This document shows positions 57,008-64,000 of a DNA stretch of 64,000 nt, one piece after another. The notes under the pieces were generated by a model. That model was not told where the DNA came from and ran no database searches. It was given only the letters and a program-made list of their open reading frames with translations. Position 1 is the stretch's first letter. Each line of letters starts with the position of its first letter. Both the position numbers and the translations under genes were made by a program. The stretch spans positions 44,284 to 108,283 of the forward strand of contig JADKIH010000015.1 of assembly GCA_016721305.1 (NCBI GenBank), read 5' to 3'. This DNA comes from Bacteroidota bacterium (lineage in GTDB: Bacteria; Bacteroidota; Bacteroidia; AKYH767-A; 2013-40CM-41-45).

Positions 57008-58945
57008 AGAAGTGGTGGGAGATTTCGTGCAATTAAAAAAGCGCGGAGTCAATTTACTGGGGCTTTGTCCATTTCACAACGAAAAAACTCCTTCATTTAA
57101 CGTCAATCCCGTTCGTAACATTTACAAATGTTTCGGATGCGGCAAAGGTGGAAACGCCGTGAACTTCATCATGGAGCACGAGCATTTCACGTATCCGAAG
57201 CGTTAAAATATTTAGCACAAAAATATCAAGATCGAAATTGAAACGGCTCCCGATCCGCGAAGTTGAATTGCGCGACGAACCTGAGAACTTGTATGTACTC
57301 AACACCTTTGCGCAAAAATCATTTTCCGAAAATTTATTTGAATCGGAAGAAGGAAAATCGATCGGACTCTCCTACTTCCGTGAGCGCGGATTTAGCGACG
57401 AAACCATTCGCAAGTTTGAATTAGGTTACAGCTTTAATTCATGGTCGGCGTTTGCAGATCATGCTTTGAAGAAGGCGGATACAAATCAGAATATTTAATT
57501 CAGACCGGACTTTGTTGTCCGAAAGCACCGAAAGAAGGCGAAGTCGTCAATAACGAAAAATTGATCGATCGTTTCCGTGGTCGTGTGATGTTTCCCGTTC
57601 ACAATCTGAGCGGACGCATCATTGCATTCGGTGGTCGTGTATTGAAGAAAGACGAGAAAACGGCGAAGTATGTCCAACTCACCTGGATCAGATATTTATC
57701 ACAAGAACCAAATCGCTCTATGGAATTTACTTTGCACGGAAAGCCATTGTTCAAAAGACAATTGCTATCTCGTAGAAGGTTATACCGATGTAATTTCAAT
57801 GCACCAAAGCGGCATTGAAAACGTTGTGCATCATCCGGAACTTCACTCACGGTAGATCGAATTCGTTTGATCGGTCGTTACACGAAAAACGTTACCGTCC
57901 TTTACGATGGTGATGCGGCAGGTATCAAAGCATCACTTCGCGGAATTGATTTGATTCTCGAAGAAGGTCTCAATGTAAAAGTTGTTTTATTCCCCGACGG
58001 CGACGATCCGGATTCATACTCTCGTCGTCATGGCAGCGCGCAAGTAGCCGAATTTATCCGCGACAATGCGAAAGACTTTGTTGTTTTCAAAGCATCGTTG
58101 CTATTATCCGAAGTATCGAACGATCCTGTTCGTAAAGCCGGCTTGATTCGCGATGTTGTAGAAACAATTGCCAAGATCCCTGATCCTATTATTCGTTCCG
58201 TTTACATCAAGCAGTGTGCAACGCTGATGGAAATGGAAGAGCAGGTTTTGATTTCAGAGATGAACAAAACCCGTCGTCAGGTTTTGAAAAAAGAAATGCC
58301 CGGTGGTGATGTCGACGAGTTATTACCTGATATTTTAATTCAGCATTCACAACGCGAAGAAGTTTTAACCGCGGAGATTCAGGAGCGCAATGTAATTCGA
58401 TTGCTTTTGAATTTCGGTAGCCACGATATTCATTTTGATGCAGAGGTAGATGATCCGAATACAGAAGGAGGAAAAATGCATCAATTACATGCCATGAAAG
58501 TGTGCAATTACATCGTAACCGAAATTGCGCACGACGATATTCTTTCGAGAATAAAACATTTAACACCATTTTAAAAATTTATGCCGATGCTCTTGAAAAA
58601 GGAGAGACCATCACGCCGCAACAATTTTTAATATCGCCCGATCCGTCCATCAGTGAAATTGCCGTGGAACTCTTAAGTCCACGTTATTTCCTCAGCGAAA
58701 ACTGGCAAGTGATGCACAACATCATCGTTCCCGAAGAAGAAGGGATTTTGATGGACGCCGTTGAGAAGTCCGTTTCCCATTTAAAAAACCGCAAGGTTCT
58801 AAAGATGCTCGAAGACAATCAAAAGAAAATCAAAGAAGCCCACGAAAAAGGCGAAGACTTTATGCCGTTGATGGAAATGCATCAGAAGCTCGAGCAGGTG
58901 AAGATGGAGATTTCGAGGGCGTTGGGGATTGATATTCTTCGTTGA
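56958..58945 (+). CDS. dnaG: DNA primase DnaG (about seven frame breaks)
   Basis: The zinc-binding domain is clear from ATG 56958: LCPFHNEKTPSF ... KCFGCGKGG (Cys37, His40, Cys58, Cys61). After breaks near 57,195, 57,235, 57,475, 57,675, 57,730-57,850 and 58,550, successive frames give the catalytic core (YFRERGFSDETIRKFELGYS, LSGRIIAFGGRV), the TOPRIM block (YLVEGYTDVISMHQSGIENV; VTVLYDGDAAGIKASLRGID; FPDGDDPDSYSR) and the C-terminal helicase-binding region ending ISRALGIDILR. The full span of 1,988 nt corresponds to about 660 residues, normal for Bacteroidota. DnaG is indispensable, so these breaks show local sequence error rather than gene loss. Confidence 0.92.
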
Positions 58946-58950
58946 CCTGA

Positions 58951-58966
58951 TTAGCTAATTAGCTAA
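58951..58966. promoter_or_regulatory. Perfect 16-bp palindrome between dnaG and the paralogue cluster
   Basis: TTAGCTAATTAGCTAA is its own reverse complement. It lies 6 bp after the dnaG stop and 25 bp before a TAGTTTTG -7-like box (58991-58998) upstream of the first paralogue. It could be an operator; it is too AT-rich for a terminator. Confidence 0.5.
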
Positions 58967-59022
58967 TGATCGAAATGTGAGATTTTTAGTTAGTTTTGAG
59001 TACCCCTTAAACACTTTGCAGA

Positions 59023-60455
59023 ATGAAATCAAACACACTCCGTTTCGCAATTCTATTATTTATTTTTTCGATATCAACTCGGGTTTCAGCTTCGCATTTG
59101 GTTGGAGTGGATTTCGAATATCAGTCGATTGACAGCAATCGTTACATTATAACCTGCAATGTCTATCGTGATTGCGGAAGTGCAAGCACTTGAACATTAT
59201 GCCGGTTGAAATTTCTTCGAGCTGCAATTCGCCAAATAATTTCACGGTCAATTTACCTTTGATCAGTCAAACAATACCGAATTTGCCTTCATGCAATCCG
59301 GTGATGACGACATGCGAAGGAGGATTATCACTTGGAATCGAAAAAAATGTATTTCAGGATACGATAACGTTTCCGTTTGCTTGTACAGACTGGACTATCC
59401 TGCTTTACCAATACGGAAGGTGTTCACTAGTTACGACGTACGGTGTCGGCGGTAATTCAAATCTGGTCGCTCATTGCGTGATAAATAATCAGGATGCTGT
59501 AACTAACCATTCTCCGGTATTTATCAATTTACTGTACACAGGGCAGCAACAATGTTATTCCTTCCTGACTTATGATTCGGATGGAGATTCTTTGGTGTAC
59601 GATTTAGTTCCACCCCGCACCGGTTATTTTCCGGCTGACACACTTTACTACGATGCATTCCATTCGCACGCGACTCCGGTTTATTCATCAACACCAAACA
59701 CTCTTAACCCATTCAACAGGAGAATTTTTGTTACTTGCCAATACAGAATGAAATAAGCACGATTGCTGTCCGCGTTGCAGAATTTCGAAATGGCGTTTTT
59801 GATCGGGCAAACTATCCGTGACATTATCGTAGTGGCAGTTACTTCATCGAATAATCTTCCTACACTTACAGGCTTCGATGGAAGCCCTTCATTTATACTT
59901 GCTTGTCCGGGAATTTCACTCACTCCATTTATTACGAGCGCTGACGTCGATGCGAATGACACAACGTCGATATCGTTGATGGGGCCTTTGTTGACGTTTA
60001 TCAATTTTATACAGTCAAACAATTACCGTGACTCTGTTTTTCTCAGCATCGCTCCTACTCTATCTGATGTTTCGGCTAATCCGTATTACTTTTATCTGAA
60101 CGTCGGTGACGATGCTTGTCCGTATAACGGGCAGGCGCAATCGTATTATTCTGTTTTTGTTTTACCTCCGACGAATGGATATTGTCTGGCTCAATCTACA
60201 ACTCAATTGAGTTTAGAGAATAAGTTCAGTGTTTACCCTAATCCGGCGGAGAATTTTGTGAATATTAAATCGTCATTAAACGAAAGCATTATAATGATTG
60301 AAGTAATAGATGCCAGCGGAAAAATGATAAAGTCATGCAAAAGCTATTCTTCCGCTATCTTTAAGTTCGACTTATTAGATATCGCAAAGGGAAGTTATAT
60401 CCTACATCTAAAAACTGAAAAGAGTGAAGAATTCATTCGCATTTCGAAAATTTGA
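59023..60455 (+). CDS. T9SS cargo of the SHxxG/YRDC family, paralogue 1 (frame breaks)
   Basis: Starts at ATG 59023 with signal peptide (LRFAILLFIFSISTRVSA) and the family start SHLVGVDFEYQSIDSNRYII then NVYRDCG. After a break near 59,190 the next frame gives VEISSSCNSPNN, NPVMTTCEGGLSLGIEKNVF, and YDSDGDSLVYDLVPPRTGYF. Another break near 59,760 leads to LTGFDGSPSFILACPGISLT, DDACPYNGQAQSY, and a T9SS tail (FSVYPNPAENFVNIKSSLNE ... KGSYILHLKTEKSEEFIRI). Total is about 478 residues. The family is a Bacteroidota surface protein group of unknown function. Confidence 0.8.
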
Positions 60456-60521
60456 CAAATCCCTTGAAAAAGTAGTACGTTGACAATACAATTTCCCAAT
60501 AATTAGCATTGCATTTAAGGG

Positions 60522-60552
60522 TTTGTTTGATTGGAAATAATTTATAGTTTTG
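60522..60552 (+). promoter_or_regulatory. Bacteroidota-type promoter of paralogue 2
   Basis: TTTG (60522-60525), an exact 19-nt spacer, then TAGTTTTG (60545-60552). The start codon at 60578 lies 26 bp downstream. This shows that the paralogues can be transcribed separately. Confidence 0.75.
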
Positions 60553-60577
60553 AGTCTTATCATAAACATTTTATACC

Positions 60578-61988
60578 ATGAAAAATCAATTAATATTATT
60601 ACTCACAACATTTGCACTTGCTTTCCAGTTTCAAGAAGCAGAAGCAAGTCATGCCGCCGGTGCTGAATTTACTTACCGATCAATTGGAAGCGATCAATAT
60701 ATTCTGACTTATACTCTATATAGAGACTGCTTCGGAAATACTCGGCACCTGATTCGACCGCTGTTCATAGCACAAATAGTTGTGGCCTCACACTTCTAAT
60801 TTCTCCGATCTATCTGCCAAAGATTACTATTATTCCTGAAGTCCTATCAACTACATGTCCTTCAGTTTTGACAACGTGTTTAGGTGGTGTCTATACAGGG
60901 ATTGAAAAATATGAATATGAAGATACAGTTACCCTGACCGGCTCTTGCAGATTGAATTTCTATCATGATGAAGCAACAAATAGTTCCACAACAACAATTC
61001 TCAATCCTAGCAGTTCCAATTTGACGGTTTATTGTCTGATTAATAATTTAGATGCTTCAGTAAATAGCTCACCGACATTTCTCTCACCACCTATTCTGTT
61101 TTTAAATCTAGGACATCAAAACTGCAATGTTCCGGGAGCATATGATGCTGATGGGGATTTATTAAATTTTCAGATCATAACTCCTCTTACAGGTATGAAC
61201 GTCTCAGGGCAGGTAACATTTCTATCAGGATATAGTGCTTCTCAACCTGTGATTTCTTCTCCTCCTTGTACCTTTAACTCTGTTTCCGGAGAATTCTGCT
61301 GTACGCCTTCCACAACCAGACGTATCTGTTTTGACGTTTTGTTTCAGAATTCAGAAACGGAAGATTAATGTGGGCAAGTTGAAAGAGATATCCAGATCGA
61401 TGTTCTTTCGACATCTAATTACAACCCACTTCTAACCCGGGTATAATGGAGTACCATATGCAATCACGGCAAAGCCTTCCGGGCATTGACTTCATTCATA
61501 TATTGCTTCTATAGATACCAGTAATACTGACACTACTACCATTACTCTTGATTATCCGGTCTCCCCTCAAGCGCTGTATGTGAATAGTTATGGAAAACGC
61601 GACACACTGACTTGACTGGACTCCAACGATTGCAGATACATCATCGTCGCCCTATACCTTTTCCGCAACTGTGCGAGATAATGCATGTCCTTATATGGGT
61701 CAGAGTTCCAGAGTCTATTCTATCACCGTTTTACCTCCTAACAATCCATATTGCATTTCGCTTTCCTCAAACATTAACATCGACGACAGATCCGTACTTG
61801 TCTTTCCAAATCCCGCAGAATCTTTTCTTCAAATTAATTTTGATCGCAACAACTCTTTGACAGGTATTGATATTTATGATCCGGAAGGAAGGAAAATAAA
61901 ATCCAGTACAACACACTATAACGATAATCAACAATATTACATTGGAGATTTAAAATCGGGAGTATACACATTAAATTATATTCGATAA
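60578..61988 (+). CDS. T9SS cargo of the SHxxG/YRDC family, paralogue 2 (several frame breaks)
   Basis: Signal peptide (LILLLTTFALAFQFQEAEA), then SHAAGAEFTYRSIGSDQYIL and LYRDCFGNT. Breaks near 60,745, 61,365, 61,440 and 61,610 separate the recognisable parts: VLTTCLGGVYTGIEKYEYED, NCNVPGAYDADGDLLNFQII, GEFCCTPSTTRRICFDVLF, RDNACPYMGQSSRVYSITVL, and the T9SS tail (VLVFPNPAESFLQINFDRNN ... LKSGVYTLNYIR). Same domain order as paralogue 1, total about 470 residues. The density of breaks suggests sequence error, but real decay of one copy cannot be excluded. Confidence 0.75.
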
Positions 61989-62092
61989 TAGAGAAGTGTT
62001 TCGGAAATTTGTAAAGCAATAATTTCCACCTCTCAAATGCAATTTCAATATTCACAAATTGCAAAGTCAAGAGTATTAAAATAAAAAATCAA

Positions 62093-63550
62093 ATGAAAAA
62101 TATAATTTTTCTGATAATTACAACATTTTTATTCGGATTTCATTCTGAAAATGTCCAAGCAAGCCATGCAGCCGGTGCAGAGTTGAGATATGAATGCATT
62201 GGTAATGATCAGTACATCATCACGATGATTTTTTATCGCGACTGCTTTGGAATCCCACCCTCTAATCCAATGGGTATTCAGGTGGTAAGTTCCTGCTCGA
62301 ATGACACACTGATTTATTTACCACAGGTCAGCCAAAAAAAAAAAAAAAAGTAACACAAAATTTCGCCCGTTTGTCCTACAACAACCACAACGTGCAATGG
62401 CGGTGCGTATGTAGGAATTGAAAAGCATACGTATTGCGACACAATTTCTCTTCCGATACATTGCTCAGATTGGGTTTTCTCACATGTGGAGTCGGCAAGA
62501 AATGCGGCGATAACAACTATCACCGGGGCCGGATCTGATAATCTGGCCGTGTATTGTCTTATAAATAATACTCAAAATTTTTGTCAAAAATCGCCGGAGT
62601 TTACATCTGAACTCACACCTTTCTTATATGTCGGACAACAATATTGTATTACACCGGGTGCCGGCTATACATCCGGAGATTCTCTTACGTATGAATTAAT
62701 CACTCCGCGTACCGGAATAACTGCAGCCGATACGGTTACTTTCTATCCGGTTATTCGAGAACACAACCTATTCTTTCAACACCTCCGTGCACATTTGATA
62801 CCTATACCGGGAGATTTTGCTGTACTCCTACTCAAAGCGGGAGTCTCAATTTTATGGCGAGCTAATCAGTCAATACAGAAATGGGATTTTAATTGGGCAA
62901 GTTGAAAGGGACTTTCAGATAAATGTAATGAACCCTGCCAATCATCAGGTTTACCTGAGCGGGTTCAACAATACACCGATCTACACAATGGATATTTGCG
63001 AAGGACAGCTATTTACAAGTAATATTGTTAGCCGGGACATCGATGCATCAAATACGACTACAATTACGGTCAATCCATTTAATACAAATGGAATTAATTT
63101 TCAAACCACAGGCGGACACAGAGATTCTCTGTTAATTGCCTGGACACCTACACAGGCTGATGTTGCAAGCTCACCGAACTGTTTCACTGTCTATGTTAAA
63201 GATGATAATTGTCCGTACTTCTCATTTTACCAAAAGTACCTATTGTATCAACGTCTATGCGGCAGGAACTCAAAGCTGTGCTCCTCTTGCAGTTTGTTCC
63301 ATTCCAGAAAATCAAATCAATAATGTATACCCGAATCCAACGGAGAATACTGTGACATTAGATTACAAAAGCCGAGCATCAATTACTCTCAACTGATCTA
63401 TTTGATCTGGTTGGACAAAAAATCGCAAATGAGAAAGGAGTTTTTTCAAATCCTCTTCAATACGATCTCCAAAAATACAAGTCCGGAATTTACTTCTTAC
63501 AGTTGCATTTTGAGAATGGAGAACAGGTGGTTAGAGTGGCACTTAAATAA
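62093..63550 (+). CDS. T9SS cargo of the SHxxG/YRDC family, paralogue 3 (poly-A frame break and others)
   Basis: Signal peptide (IIFLIITTFLFGFHSENVQA), then SHAAGAELRYECIGNDQYII and FYRDCFGIPPSN. The frame runs into a 16-A run at 62334-62349 and stops. The next frame resumes with TTTTCNGGAYVGIEKHTYCD and LAVYCLINNTQNFCQKSPEF. Later breaks near 62,770, 62,820, 63,225 and 63,390 precede the T9SS tail (VYPNPTENTVTLDYKSRAS; DLVGQKIANEKGVF; YKSGIYFLQLHFENGEQVVR) ending at TAA 63550. Closest to paralogue 2 at the N-terminus, so it probably arose by tandem duplication. Confidence 0.75.
62334..62349 (+). repeat. 16-nt poly-A run inside a coding sequence
   Basis: Sixteen A residues lie within paralogue 3, between LPQVSQ and the downstream block. 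Homopolymers of this length are rare in coding DNA and prone to slippage or sequencing error. The run encodes lysines and breaks the frame at this length. Confidence 0.9.
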
Positions 63551-63610
63551 TCCAATTGCCAAATCAATGATTCTATCAATTTATTTTGAAGATATACGGC
63601 AACAAGAATA

Positions 63611-64000
63611 TTACTGTGCAACCACCTTCAAAACTTTAACAATATTTTTTCCATCCAATACCTCACATACATAAACTCCCGCAGGGAAGTCTCCCTCTAC
63701 CTCTGCTCGTCCGAATTTGATCGACACAGCATAATCAGAGCACTCAATTCCGAGAGAATTTTTCAATCTCAGAGAAGGCTTCCTGAGAGACTCAAGTCCG
63801 GTAACATCAAAATGTCCTTTAAAAGGGTTAGGGGATAATTTAAGATCGATTTCTTCAGGTTCACCGATTTGGAGTCAAAAACACAGAATCTTCTCTTGTA
63901 CTAAAGTGCAGTTTGGAGAACCACTTTCCATTATTTGCCTCATATTGCGAAATCAAAATCGGCGGATATAAGTTCCAAAGTAATTGGGACCGACTTAAAT
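63611..64000 (-). CDS. T9SS cargo, C-terminal part only (continues beyond the window; frame break near 63,870)
   Basis: On the minus strand a T9SS sorting tail is clear: IDLKLSPNPFKGHFDVTGLE, CSDYAVSIKFGR, FPAGVYVCEVLDGKNIVKVL, stopping at TAA 63611. Upstream, the neighbouring frame is open to the window edge and reads NLYPPILISQYEANNGKWFS and REDSVFLTPNR, so one indel near 63,870 separates the two. The gene is convergent with paralogue 3. Confidence 0.75.

Noticed and set aside
56958..58945. dnaG as a true pseudogene
   Set aside because: Primase is indispensable, all domains are present in order at the right spacing, and the breaks match indel error.

Overview
The window comes from a low-to-moderate GC member of the Bacteroidota, probably uncultured. 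The evidence is many proteins ending in type IX secretion (T9SS) sorting domains, GEVED and MopE-type repeat proteins, DUF5686 and DUF4833 families, an OMP_b-brl TonB-type receptor, a subtype-iii type VI secretion system (T6SSiii), and promoters of the Bacteroidota type (TTTG, about 19 nt, TAnnTTTG). No rRNA, tRNA, CRISPR array or insertion sequence was seen. A large share of genes carry frame breaks, including indispensable ones (dnaG, rlmN, a polyprenyl synthase). Several breaks are repaired by one base in a homopolymer, so most look like residual indel errors of a long-read or draft assembly rather than decay. The stretch from about 39.4 to 53.2 kb is clean.

Layout: (1) 1-6.9 kb, T6SSiii core: tssC (partial) and tssB on the minus strand, tssN, tssK and tssO on the plus strand, tssH on the minus strand. 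(2) 7.2-23.2 kb, a minus-strand set of nine genes: two secreted proteins, a very large TPR protein, a T9SS-sorted 971-aa protein, an OmpA/TSP3-type barrel protein, an Ig-like lipoprotein, a small secreted protein, TssR, and an ABC transporter with fused FtsX/MacB permease. It looks like an envelope module attached to the T6SS and is the best candidate here for an undescribed system. (3) 23.6-35.6 kb, two giant secreted repeat proteins (CUB/GEVED/PKD/T9SS, then MopE/LamG/GEVED/dockerin-like). (4) 35.7-43.1 kb, S1/P1-type nuclease, OMP receptor, DUF5686 protein, DUF4833 protein. (5) 43.1-53.2 kb, adenine deaminase, O-antigen ligase-like protein, Wzz-like protein, ispD, DUF4468 protein, a D,D-carboxypeptidase with LysM domains, a T9SS cargo and an amidohydrolase. 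(6) 53.4-58.9 kb, rlmN, polyprenyl synthase, an alpha/beta hydrolase-fold protein and dnaG. (7) 59-63.6 kb, three tandem paralogues of a 'SHxxG...YRDC' family with T9SS tails, then the 3' end of another T9SS cargo on the minus strand.

A second theme is unusual intergenic DNA: degenerate 7-nt tandem repeats, with 9-nt ones at one site, abut coding ends and in three cases supply the stop codon. Twice they separate tandem copies of a longer unique core (two copies at 42.1-42.3 kb, four at 54.5-54.9 kb). A 38-bp perfect hairpin built from the same heptamers lies at 36.56-36.64 kb.
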